From contig CM054162.1 of the NCBI GenBank assembly GCA_028751875.1, positions 7,442,456 to 7,506,455 of the forward strand: a stretch of DNA of 64,000 nt. The letters run 5' to 3'. Positions within the stretch are counted from its first letter, which is position 1. Each line of letters begins with the position of its first letter. Below the pieces are notes generated by a model. That model did not search any database, was not told where the DNA came from, and saw nothing but the letters and a program-made list of their open reading frames with translations. Shown one piece after another: positions 47,615 through 58,078 of this stretch. This stretch comes from Rapana venosa (taxonomy: Eukaryota; Mollusca; Gastropoda; Neogastropoda; Muricidae). The position numbers and the translations under genes are program-made.

Positions 47615-49490
47615 ACTGACAACGACGAAGCCACACCAGCCAAAATCACCCCCTTACGGTCTAGCGGCGATCCATCGCCCCCCATCCGTGGAACGCCACC
47701 TCCTCCTCCATCACACAATCTCCTCCGCCTACGCCCCCCCGTCCACAAAAACGCTGCCCATCCTACCTCATAGCTCCGCCATCCCACCACTCGTCCCGCC
47801 CCCCCCCACCCCCCAAACAGCGCCCCCCCTGGCCCCCCACCCCACGCCGCCTGCTGCATTCCTCTACAGCACCCGGCCAAACATCTACGCCAACCGTTCC
47901 CCCAAACCCCCGCCGACAAACGATATCTCACCTCCCCCCGCATCCCCACCTCTACCCCCGCCCCAACCACTCTACACACGACCCCCATCGGCTTCTACCT
48001 CCCATGCGACCGTCCTCGCCAAACTCCCATCCCCCCCCTGACAACTACCCTCCCTACTCCACAAGCGATCCTCCCACTCCCTTCTTCATATCCCCCTACC
48101 CCCTTACACCCACGGACCCCGCCCAATCCACTCTATCACACCCACACCACACCCTTCCATCTCGCCCCCTACCGACACCCGACCCCCTCCAAACAGCCAA
48201 CAACCCCACCGTCCCGTGTGAAACTCACGCCCACCCCTTTGCCCGTCCACTCATCCACCACGCACCCCCTCGTAGCTCACACACCTCCAACTTGCCCACC
48301 CCCCTGTCGCTCAAGTCTAGCTCACCCCACTATCTACCTACCAACCATCCCTTTCCAACATGCCTACACATACTGCCACAATTTCCCCAACACCTCCGTC
48401 CTTCGCGACCTCTCCCACCATCCACCGCCTTCTACCACACGCCCTCATCCGCAACATCACCCGCGACTCCCCCTCGTACCATCGACCCCCCTCACACCTC
48501 CCCTACCCCCCCTACTCCCACACCCACCCTCCCTCCCCGACCAAACCCGCCACACCCACAAGGTCAGGCAACCCCCCAACAAACCCTCATACATCAGACC
48601 CGTGACGAACCCAACAACACCCTCCGGGCCAACGGATACCCCCCAACCCCGTCCCTATAACCCGTTCCTTGATCCTATGCCACAACAAACAACAACTACC
48701 CGTCGTGGGCTGTGCCTTTCCCCCCACGAGCCACACGCCCCCACCCACCCAGACAACCATCGCGAACCAAAAGCACATTCCAACCCCTCCCTGAACTCCC
48801 AAGACAAAAATTGCGACCCTATCCACCCCCCCACCCCTCGCCCCCCCTCACAACACCCCTCCTCCGTAAATCCCCCTCCCCCAGCCTCCTCCGCCCCCGT
48901 CAATCCACCTACCACGCCCGACGCGTCACCACTCCACCACCCACCTCACCGTCCTCTCTGCCGCCCCCCCTTACCAATCCCCAGCGCCCAAACTCCCCAC
49001 TTACCTCGCATGCACCGCCGTCCGTCTGCACCACCCCCCACCCTCAATCGTCCCACCCTATCACCATACCCCCCAGGAAAGGCACTCAACCCAATACCGC
49101 CCCGCCTACCCTGCCGCCCCAACGCCCCCCACCCCCACGAACCGCCCCCACCACAACCACACGGCCACCCCATGCACCCACGGCTCACCCCACCACCCCC
49201 CCACCTACACCACAGTCGGCCCCCACCCCATCAAGCGAAAACCATTGCACATCCCACACCCTCCCCCCTCGCCAAGTGATCCCTTAACGACCACATTCCC
49301 ACCCCCCCCCCCCCCCACGACCCCCCCCCCACGTCCAACCCTAAACACCCCCACCTGACTCCACTCCCCCCCCCGACACCTCGACCCTCACCGCACCCAG
49401 CGCACGACCGGGAACGCGCCCATCCGCCCATCGCTCCCCATCCTCCGCACCGTGGCCGCCCCACGGCACCCCCTCCCCTGTGCGCGTCAC
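47615..49490. other. C-rich low-complexity block splitting the LINE
   Basis: About 1.9 kb rich in C (CCCC, CCAC, CCCT words) with no tandem unit and no recognisable homology. Plus-strand frames of up to 353 codons are Pro/His/Thr-rich. It lies between the RT part and the C-terminal Cys/His part of the LINE, both in the same orientation. Confidence 0.8.
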
Positions 49491-49529
49491 GCCGTGCAAA
49501 GAATACCGATAGGACCCAAACCTTAGAAA

Positions 49530-50005
49530 ACTCTGAAACCAAAACTCCATAAGAAGACATATTTAAATTTTCGCACGAAGCTTCACAATTTAATGATAAG
49601 AAAGGGAGACACCAAAATATAATCCAGAAGAGGACGAAAATGTAGACACTGTAACAAAATTGAAGATGAATTTCATTTACATGATGATGCCTTTATATGA
49701 TAGAATCAAAATAATATGTTATTAAAAATCAAAACGAAAGACAAAAAGAACGCAAAAACTGTGTACATAAATTAAGTGACATAAATCACAGTTGATATAT
49801 ATCACGCAGATATCATCAGATATGTGTATGAGTGTTTTGAAAAGAGAGAAAAAAGAGAGTAAAATACAACATTATTTAGTGTAAACTATCACTTTTAGCC
49901 AAAATAGATAATAATTATAGTTGATGTTTTTTGTTGTGTCAATAAGTCTACATATTTAAATGGCATAATAAAATATTTCTGAAGCTGAATCTGAATCTGC
50001 TTCGA
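49530..50005 (+). pseudogene. LINE C-terminal Cys/His motif and 3' end
   Basis: The missing end of the LINE resumes here. CRHCNKIEDEFH (49641-49676) is the C-terminal Cys/His motif common in this LINE group, preceded by a frame with HNLMIRKG (about 49588). A final frame with YECFEKREKK (about 49829-49858) ends the ORF. A polyadenylation-like AATAAA lies at 49967-49972, and GAATCT repeats (about 49986-50000) look like the 3' tail. Orientation and order match the 44.67-47.54-kb part, so both belong to one insertion. Confidence 0.78.
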
Positions 50006-50044
50006 ATCATGGTCTAATGGATGGAGGGAAAGTCTTCGGCCCAA

Positions 50045-50125
50045 ACGGGGTTAACCCCCGCATACTTCCCGACCGACCCGGACTTCCGCTTCTAGGCAGG
50101 CGCGTTAACCTCTAGACCACCACGA
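50045..50125 (-). mobile_element. tRNA-like SINE head
   Basis: Minus-strand A-box-like TGGTCTAGAGG (50109-50119) and a shortened B box around GGGGTTAACCCCG (50047-50059). It begins about 40 bases beyond the LINE tail. A noisy relative follows the family B copy near 31085-31200. Confidence 0.62.
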
Positions 50126-50369
50126 CCAACCACTACAGTAAGCAACAAGGATAGGATTATCATGCAATAGAGAAAAACTCACCCTTATACTTTATTTACG
50201 CCTAACTTCAGCACATAATTCTAACGGCTTCCTACAAAGCGACACACATAAAATAACATCCCCCTCTCGACAAAACAATGGACCTATGTTCTCCGGAAAA
50301 ACAGAATAAACTAAAATCAGACAGTCTTATTCCTTCAGAATACAGGAAGAAATCTTTTCCTGATAAGGA

Positions 50370-50455
50370 CGAACCCTTTAACCGAGTGGTTAAGACCGTT
50401 CGTCTTCAACTCCAACGGTCCCATGAAGTGTGGGTTTCGAAATCTTGGCAGTGTC
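50370..50455 (+). mobile_element. tRNA-Leu/Ser-like SINE head
   Basis: A-box-like TTAACCGAGTGG (50378-50389), then TTAAGACCGTTCG, and B-box-like GGGTTTCGAAATC (50432-50444). Same family as 41018-41092, in opposite orientation. Confidence 0.68.
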
Positions 50456-50544
50456 GTCTTGTGTATAAGGGGTTGGGGGGAGTGTTACTATCTCCCAAGT
50501 CATTTTTAAGGTGCAGACGCCATGCCTTCATTTCCTGCGTGTAT

Positions 50545-50653
50545 TTTATCTCTCTTCTCTCTCTCTCTCTCTCCATCTCTCTCTCTCTCCTCCACTCTCC
50601 TCTCATCTCTCTCATCGTCTCTCGTCCTCTCTCTCCTCTCTCTCTCTCTATAT

Positions 50654-50695
<42 letters not shown>
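50545..50695. repeat. (CT)n then (AT)n microsatellite
   Basis: CT repeats with interruptions, then AT from 50650 to 50692. AT-rich repeats recur at 50870-50960. Confidence 0.9.
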
Positions 50696-50699
<4 letters not shown>

Positions 50700-51226
50700 A
50701 TGTGTGTAAGTGTGTAGTGTTGTATTGTATGTGTGTATGACATTGAATTTAACATTGCTAATTTGTTTCTTGATTGTACGTTATAAATGCTGAATGCAAG
50801 CGCTTTGATGTTGTTTTTTACAAGATATACGCTATCTAAATTACCATCTATTATTTATAAAAAGAGTGTGTGTATATATATATATATAACATTATTTATA
50901 ATAATATATACATTATATATATAATCACACACATATGTATACATACATATATATATGTATATATGCACACACAACAGGTCGCATACGTAAAACATCACCA
51001 TTGGTAAACCTGGGAACTCTAGCCGACGAGCGATACCCCCTCCTCCTCCCCCTTCCCTCACACATACATACCCCCAAAACCCAAAAAAAACTACACAAAA
51101 AATCAAAACAAACGGATAAATGTATTCAGAAGAAAGGAAATGCCCCTGACAACTGTTTCCCAGAAACAGAAGACAATGTTGGGCACCTTTCCCCAGGAAA
51201 TAAAACACAAACAAAAAAACAAAAGA
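50700..51226. other. No recognised gene
   Basis: AT-rich then A/C-rich DNA. A short stretch with CCCAGAAACAGAAGACAATG near 51159 is complex, but no domain is seen. Confidence 0.4.
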
Positions 51227-51350
51227 CCCCCCCCCCCCCCCCCCCCCCCCCCATCCCCCCCCCCCCCCCACCCCCCCCCACCCCCCGCCCCCCCCCCCCC
51301 CCCCCCCCCACCCCCCCCCCCCCACGCCCCCCCCCCCCCCCCCCCCGCCG

Positions 51351-51439
<89 letters not shown>

Positions 51440-51499
51440 ACCCCCCCCACACCCCCCCCCTCCCCCCCCCCCCCCCCCCCACCACACCCCCCTCACGCC

Positions 51500-51538
<39 letters not shown>

Positions 51539-51872
51539 ACCCCCCCCCCCCCCCCCACCCCCCGCCCCCGCCCCCCACCCCTCCCCCCCCCCCCGCCTCC
51601 CCGCCCCCCCCCCCCCCCCCCACCCCACGCCCCCCCCCCCCCCCCCCCCCCCCCACCCCCCCCCCCCCACCCCCCCCCACCCCCCCCCCCCCCCACCCCG
51701 CCCCCCCCCCCCCCCCACCCCCCCCCCCCCCCCCCCCTCCCCCCCCCACCCCCCCCTACCCCCCCCCCCCCCCCCGCCCCCCCCCCCCCCCCCCCACCGC
51801 CCCCCCCAACGCCCGCCCCCACCCCCCCCGCCCCCCCCCCGCCCCGCCCCTCACCCCCCCCCCCACCCCCCC

Positions 51873-51959
<87 letters not shown>

Positions 51960-52132
51960 CCCCCCACGCCCCCCCCCCCCCCCCCCGCCCTGCCGCCACC
52001 CCCCCCCCCCCCCCCCCCCCGGCCCCCCCCCCCCCCACCCCCCCCCCCCACCCCCCCACCCCCCCCCCCCCCCCCGCCCCCCCCCCCCCCCCCCCCCCCC
52101 CCTCCCCCCCCCCCCCTCCCCCGCCCCCCACA
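51227..52132. repeat. Near-pure poly-C tract of about 900 bp
   Basis: More than 90 percent C by eye, with scattered A, G and T. The polyproline and polyglycine frames through it are artefacts of composition. Confidence 0.95.
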
Positions 52133-52329
52133 ACCACACACCTGTCTAAACACTCCCTGCCCTGACAGAAGAAAAAAAGAAACACATGGCCAAACTGGGT
52201 TCATGACCCCGTCCACTCACTCCGAATGCTCACTTTCTTCCGCCCTCATCTGGGGGACGTGGCCTCTGACCCGGAGGTGACTTCGCCTATTCATCATGCG
52301 CATTTGAAATTGGTCAATGCTGGTGCGGA
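52133..52329. other. Short complex segment, no feature recognised
   Basis: Clean mixed-composition sequence between the poly-C tract and GAA repeats. Confidence 0.4.
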
Positions 52330-52840
52330 AAAGAAGAAGAATTGCGAACCTAAGAACTGAAATGAAAGAAGAAGAATAGTGAAAAAAGAATTGAAAAGAA
52401 GAAAAGATTGCGAAGAGAAGAATGCAAAAAAAGAATGCCAAAAAAAGAAAATTCAAAGAAGAAATTTGAAGAAAAATACGAAAAAGAAAAAGAATTGCGT
52501 AGAAGAAGGAAAAGAAAAAGAAGAAGAAGAAGAAAAAAGAAGAAAGTATTATAAAAACGTAAGAAAAAGAATTCCTAACTTAATCAATGTTAGTTTGCAG
52601 GTGTAGGAGGTGGTTGAATCAAGCGCTCCTGAATTTGTGTTTGCAAGATAAACGCTATATAATTTTATTGTATTATCATTATTATTTTATTATTGTTATT
52701 ATTATTATAATTATTATTATTATTATTCCAAATTAAAAAGAAGAAGAGAAGATAAGAAGAAAGAAAAGAAGAAAAAAGAAGAAGAACAAGAGAAACAAGA
52801 AGAGAAAAAGAAGAAAAGAAGAAAAGAAGAAGACACCGCC
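52330..52840. repeat. (GAA)n-rich tracts and ATT repeats
   Basis: GAA-rich at 52333-52560 and 52736-52835, with ATT repeats at 52670-52728 between them. The AAGAAGAAG style recalls the tails of family C elements. Confidence 0.85.
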
Positions 52841-53210
52841 AAGACAGACAAGGTTTCATGGTCATGGAAAGTTGCATGTTGAGGAATGTGTTTATTACAT
52901 AACGCTTTCCCTCGTTATCATTGTGTTCATCCTGATTGTTTGGGCATGTTTTTTTTTATTTCCAACCTCTTTGCTCTTTTCATTCTTTTTTTTTTCTTTC
53001 TCTTCTTCTTTCTTTGTTGATTTTGTGACGTATGCATGCGTGTGTACGTGGTTTGCGGATTGCATGCGTGTGTGTGCTTGTGCAATCGTATTATGTGTGA
53101 GTTATTGTGTAGGTGTATGCGCATTTTGTTGTTGTTGAGTGTATGCTGGAGGTGTGTTTGTATATAGTGTTTGTTTGTATGTAGCCATCCTGTCTGTACT
53201 GTGTAATTGC
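52841..53210. other. No recognised feature
   Basis: T-rich and TG-rich DNA. Hydrophobic frames here are composition effects. Confidence 0.4.
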
Positions 53211-53214
53211 GCGC

Positions 53215-53335
53215 GAAATTTCGTAAAATGGGGTCTGACTAAATTTACAAAACTGCATACACACGGGGACCAGATGTAAAACAGCAAATGAGTGTTTATT
53301 CCATTATCCTTGAAATAAGAGTAATGATGAAAGGG
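53215..53335 (+). mobile_element. SINE-like family A, 5'-truncated
   Basis: Contains AATTTACAAAACTGCATACA, a CACACGGGGACCAGATG box (53260-53276) and TTTATTCCATTATCCTTGA (53297-53315). It lacks the 5' module and the usual tail. Confidence 0.75.
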
Positions 53336-53404
53336 TAATGACATGATTTATGTGTTAACATATAGTGTATAATTATAAAACTGTTCCCCCCTATTGGTAA
53401 CAGT

Positions 53405-53552
53405 GAGGTGTGTTGTGTGTGTGTGGTGTGGTGTGTGTGTGTGTGTGTGTTGTGTGTGTGTGTGTGGTGTGTGTGTTGTGCGGCGCTGCGCGCTTGTGTG
53501 TGTGTAACCGTGTGTGCGCGCGTATGTGTGTGTGTATGTATGTGTAACTTTT
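53405..53552. repeat. (TG)n microsatellite
   Basis: TG repeats with GCGC and GTAT interruptions. Confidence 0.9.
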
Positions 53553-53639
53553 CTGCCCAAGGCCAAAAGACGTGTCAGTCTTTGACATAAGCTGTGTTTC
53601 AGAGCTTTCCTCACCATGTTGTTACACTTGAAACATGTC

Positions 53640-53800
53640 CTTCTCCCTTAGGGATGCCGGGGGCCTGTCAGTATATCTAGCATCCCCACTTTCTGAAAAT
53701 CCTGTGCCAGGAACTCCCTCTTTTCTATCCCTCTTTTTGTGTCTGCCCTGTTCCTTTTCTACCCAGCCACTTTTCTTCTTGGCCTACATTCTGCTTTTCT
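53640..53800 (+). mobile_element. SINE-like family C, first of a tandem pair (truncated)
   Basis: GGGATGCCGGGGGCCTGTCA (53650-53669), then TAGCATCCCCAC and the T/C-rich body, breaking off before the CGGCAG region. Confidence 0.72.
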
Positions 53801-53811
53801 TAATCTACCCC

Positions 53812-54135
53812 GTGGGGATTCCGGGGGCCTATCAGTATAAATAGCATCCCCACATTCTGGAAGTTCTGTGCTAGAAATTTCCTCTTTTCTATCACTCTCT
53901 TAATTTCCTGCCTTGTTAATTTTTCTTCCTATCACCCTCCTTTTTTTCTATTTTCTTCCCTCTTGTCCAATCTCCTGCCTTTTTTTTATTACCGGAGACA
54001 GTATACTTAAAATAATTAATTTTCTCTTATGCCACGCGTATGTGCTTAAAAGGCAGCGGACCATTTCGCTCATATAACAACAACCAATAGTTGCTGTCTG
54101 AGCGTTCGATGATGAAGAAGAAGCGTTCATAATCA
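53812..54135 (+). mobile_element. SINE-like family C, second of a tandem pair
   Basis: GGGATTCCGGGGGCCTATCA (53815-53834) and TAGCATCCCCACATTCTGGA repeat the head of the preceding copy. The body continues to GGCAGCGGACC, GCTGTCTGAGCGTTCGATG and GAAGAAGAAG, the family 3' end. Confidence 0.78.
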
Positions 54136-54755
54136 TTCCCCTGCTTTCCCCCCTCTTTCCTACTACAGCCTCAGAATACAACCACTGTAAGTTCCTATCC
54201 CTCCTGATATAACATTATCCGACCTGTTTTCGTACTTTTTCAGGATCCGTACTCTTTTTTCACTTTTAACCTTTTACTTTTTTACCTTAATAATTTGCTA
54301 TCTTCTTTTCTTCCTTTCCCTGACCTCGACCCTTCAATCATTTTATCCCCCCTTACTAATTTTCCTCTCCTTATTTCGGGGCCCCACTTGTCTTCTATCT
54401 CAAAGCGATTAAACTTTCACAATAAACAACGGACGATAGGCCACGCTACAAACCTACCTTTCTTATCCAAATCACTAAATTCATAACCTATTCCCCCCCA
54501 ACCAATAAAAAACGAACCCCCGCCCCGCCCTCCAGAAGTTCTTATTTTTGTTGTTGCTGTTGTGTTGTTGTGCGTTCCCCAGCTAACACTCTGGTGGTCA
54601 CCCAAACGTGCTGTCTCAGACTCAACTCATCATCCCACCTAGAATACTGTGAGATGAAATTGCACACTACCGAATGAGAAGTTGACTGTTTTTTAAGTAC
54701 CTCTCCATATAGCACCATACTCGACTTCAGAGGATAATTTCTATTACAGGGAATA
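54136..54755. other. No recognised feature
   Basis: T/C-rich complex sequence with no protein motif. Confidence 0.4.
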
Positions 54756-54759
54756 ACGA

Positions 54760-54769
54760 TTCTCTTCCT

Positions 54770-54802
<33 letters not shown>

Positions 54803-56235
54803 TTCTCTTCGTACTCTCGTCTCTCTCTCTCTCTACTTCTCTTTCTCTTCTCTCTCATTCTCTTCTCCTTCTCTCATTCTCCTTCTCTTCTCTTCCAATT
54901 CCTTCACTATTCTCCTCTTCCGTTCGTTTCTCAAATTCTTCTCTCTCTCTCATTTCTCTCTCTTCTCTGTCTCTTCTCTCTTGCTCTCTCTCTTCTCATT
55001 CTTCCTCTTCTCATGTCTCTCTTCACTTCTTTCTCTCTCTTCTCTTCTCGTCTCTTCCATTCTCTCTTCTCTTCTCTCTTTCTCTCTCTCTTCTCACTTT
55101 CACTTCTCTATTCTCTCCTCAATTCTCTCTCTCATCTCATCTCTCCTTCTCTTTCCTTCTTCTCTCTATTCTTCTCTTCTCTCTTCTTCTCTTCTCTCTT
55201 CTCTCTTTCTCTTCCTTCTCTCTTCTTCTCCTTCTCCTAATCAAATCCTCTCCCTTCTCTTTCTCTTCTTCTCTATTACTTTCTCATTCTCCCTCTCTTC
55301 CTCTCTTCTCTTCCTTTCTCTGCTCTTTCGCTCTCTCTCTCTCTTCTTCTCTCTCTTCTCTTGCTCTTCTTTCTCGCTCTCCTTCTACTCTCTCTTCTCT
55401 GTCTCATTCTCTTCTCTCTCTATATTCTCTGCTCTTCTCTCTCTCTATCTCTTCTTCTCTATTCTCTCTTCTCCTTCTCCTCTCTTCTCCTTCTCTTCTC
55501 TGCTTCATTCTCTCTTTCTGCGTTCTCGTCTCTCTCTCTCTTCTCGTCTCTTCGCTTCTCCTTTCTCCTTCTCTCTCTCTCTTTCTCTTTCTCTTTCTCT
55601 TCTCTTCTCTCACTCTCATCTCTCTCTTCGCCTCTCCTTCATCTCTCTCTCTCTTCTCTTCTCCTCTCTTCTCTTCTCTCGTCCTCATGCTTCTCTCCTA
55701 ATCTCCTTTCTCCTACCTCCTCTTCTCTCCTCGTCCCTCTCTGTCTCTCTCTCCTTCTCTTCTCTCAACTCATCTTTCTCTCTTCTCTTTCCCTCTTTCT
55801 CTTCTCGTTCTCTCACTGCTCTCTCTTCTTCTCTTTCTCCTCTCTCTCTCCCTCTCCTCTTCCTCTTCTCTCTCCATTCTCATCTTTTCTCTCTTCTCTC
55901 TCTCTCCTTCTCGTTCTTCTCTCTCCTTTCTCTTCATCTCTTACTTGCTCCCTTCCTATTCTCATCTCTTCTCTTCTCTCTTCTCTCTCTCTCTCTCTTC
56001 TCCTCTTCTTCTCTTCCTTCTCTCTTCTCTCCTAATCTCAATCCTTTCCATCTCTTCTCTTATTCCTCCTCTTCTCGTCTCATTCTCTCTCGCTTCTCGC
56101 GTCTCTCTACACTCTTCTCACTCTTCCTGTTCCTCTTCTCTCCCTTCTTCCTTTCTCCCTCTCTCCTCGCTCCTTCTCCTACTCACTTTCTCATCTCTTA
56201 CTCCTCTCTCTCTCTCGCTCTCTCTCCTTCATACC
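54760..56235. repeat. Polypyrimidine CT tract of about 1.5 kb
   Basis: CTCTT and TTCTC words with a few A and G. The 451-codon Ser/Leu/Phe open frame through it is a repeat translation. Confidence 0.95.
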
Positions 56236-56254
56236 CGAAAGTGTGGTTACTAGG

Positions 56255-56572
56255 CCTGACTAATAATAATAATGATAATTATGGAATTTATATAGCGCTG
56301 AATCTGGTAAAGCAACAAATCAAAGCACTCAGATGACATATTTTTTTTTAAATATCAAGGATAATGGGATAACCACTCAGGTGCTTTTTTTTTTACATCC
56401 AGTCCCCGTGTGTATGCGGTCTTGTTAATTTTGTCATCTGTTCCCACCGGCACACAATGGCCTACTCTTTCGAACAGCGGAACAGGATTTAACGTGTGCG
56501 CAAGATGTTCTGCATGCGTTCGCACACGGGGCCTCGGTTTATAGTCTCATCCGAAGGACTAGTCGGGAGTTA
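56255..56572 (-). mobile_element. SINE-like family A, most complete copy
   Basis: Sense minus. 3' end: ATAATAATAATGATAATTAT then GGAATTTATATAGCGCTGAA (56260-56301). Then AAGCAACAAATCAAAGCACT, TTCCCACCGGCAC (56442-56454), GAACAGCGGAACAGG, and the reverse of the head module, ACGGGGCCTCGGTTTATAG then TCTCATCCGAAGGAC (56527-56560). Confidence 0.85.
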
Positions 56573-56619
56573 ACGTGCAGGGCAACCCGTTTTTTCTACA
56601 GAGACAGACAAACAGACAA

Positions 56620-56790
56620 ACAAACAACGTAGTTTTTGCTGTCTGACGTTCGACAATGAAGATAAGAAGGAAAGAAGAAAAGAAGAAGAAGAAGAAAAAA
56701 GAAGAAGAAGAAGATGAAGAACAAGAACAAGAACAAGAACAAAACAAAAGAAGAACAAGAAGAACAAGAAAACAAGAAGAACAAGAAGCA
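56620..56790 (+). mobile_element. SINE-like family C 3' end with long (GAA)n tail
   Basis: GCTGTCTGACGTTCGACAATG (56639-56659) matches the 3' end of other family C copies and passes directly into about 130 bases of GAA/AAC repeats. Confidence 0.7.
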
Positions 56791-57245
56791 TATTTGCATA
56801 GCAACTGGCCTCATCGGCGATAAGCGCATAGGTAACCGACCTGCATTACTGCCTTTCACGGAGAATAGCACTCTGTAACCAGACAGTTATAGAAGGCCAC
56901 CAGCATTCGCCCACAGTACAGATAAACCCCCAAACCGCGCCGCAACGCACTTCCCATCCCGTGTGTGTTTACTGTCAGACATAATTTGCCAGCTGGATGA
57001 TGAGACGGACTAGTGCAATTAAGGTTATATTGTCTGCGTGACCCCATCCAGTCTTCCCCTGCCCATCCTTCCTATCTCCATCATCCCCCTCCTCCCTCCA
57101 CTCCCCCTCATCCCCCTCCTCCCCCCCCCCCCATCCACCCACAGGGTTTTTTTTATATCATGGCGAATGGAGGGCTTACAATCCGTCGCTTGATGATGCC
57201 TATTTTCCCTTACTTGATGTATCGTAATTGTTCGTCCTGCTTATG
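56791..57245. other. No recognised feature
   Basis: Clean mixed sequence with a CTCC-rich stretch at 57080-57140. Confidence 0.4.
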
Positions 57246-57249
57246 AGAT

Positions 57250-57600
57250 ACTGTAGTGACAGTCTTTTCGGAATGAGAACTATAAACCGATGCCCCCCGT
57301 GTGCGAACGCACTCAGAACTGAGTTTAACATCATGCAGACTCCACTCCTTCCCCTGAACGACCTCGGTTGAGACTATAAACCGAGGGTCCATATGCGAAC
57401 GCGTGGAAGAACTTCTTGCCACATGTGAAAACCTGGGGGGGGGGGGGGGGCCGTACCGCTTTTCGAAGAGTAGGATGTGTGCTGGTGGGACAGATGACAA
57501 AAAAAAAGACAAAAGTGCATACAACGGGACTGGATAGTATAAAAGCACAAGAGAGCTTTTTCATGATCCTGGAAATGAAAGAATGAATAGTAAATAAGTA
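57250..57600 (+). mobile_element. SINE-like family A with doubled head
   Basis: The head module occurs twice: GAGAACTATAAACCGATGCC (57273-57292) and GTTGAGACTATAAACCGAGG (57367-57386). One body follows with CGCTTTTCGAAGAGTAGGA and a CAACGGGACTGGATAG box. A poly-G run interrupts at 57434-57450. The tail is a weak AATGAATAGTAAATAAG. Confidence 0.75.
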
Positions 57601-57727
57601 ACAATGTTTAAATAGAAAGCCACAAAGACATTTTAGTGAATGTTAGAGCTCCACCCCCAACCCCACCCTCCAACCCCCAAAAAGGCAAAGAAATGAATCC
57701 TACGTGTCATTTGTTGTTTTGTCGTTA

Positions 57728-58078
57728 GTAGCCGTGGGGGTGGTGATGGGTGGTGGTTGTAGTGGTGGTGAGGTGCGGTGCTGTGGTGGTTGTAGTGGTG
57801 GTGGTTGTATGGGTGGTGGCGGCGGGCGGTATTTGTAGTGGTAGTGATGGGTTTATAGTGTGGTGGTAGTGGATGGTGAGATTGCAGTGGGGAGGTATTA
57901 GTGAAGGTTGGCGGGTAGTGGCGATATGTGGTGGTTGGTGCTTGTAGTGGTAGTGCGGTGGTGGTTGTGGAGTGGTAGTGAGTTGTAGGTGGTTTATAGA
58001 GGTAGTGAGTGGTGTGGTGGATGGATATGGAAGATGTGGTGGAAAGGTGGTGGTAGGACGTTGCTGGGTGGTGCTGGA
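57728..58078. repeat. GGT/GTAGTG-rich G-rich repeat
   Basis: Irregular GGTGGTGG, TTGTAGTGG and GGTAGTGG words on the plus strand. The opposite strand gives Thr/His/Pro frames. Runs of GG make quadruplex formation plausible. Confidence 0.88.

Larger units (their letters stand above)
41880..47637 (+). repeat. Long direct duplication, copy 1
   Basis: Nearly identical to 58240-64000. Sampled landmarks are offset by 16365 up to about 44230 and by 16363 afterwards. Differences are concentrated in the GACT tract and in about 110 bases near 44250-44360. The upstream boundary falls inside a GA/CAGA-type microsatellite. The downstream boundary is unknown because copy 2 is cut by the window end. Confidence 0.92.

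Noticed and set aside
47547..49279. Overlapping open frames of up to 353 codons rich in Pro, His and Thr
   Set aside because: They overlap in several frames, follow the C-rich composition, and show no domain or start context. Treated as non-coding.
50935..52149. A 404-codon frame with a long polyproline stretch, and polyglycine frames on the other strand
   Set aside because: Pure translation of the poly-C tract.
54981..56336. A 451-codon Ser/Leu/Phe frame
   Set aside because: Translation of the CT tract, whose end runs into a SINE.
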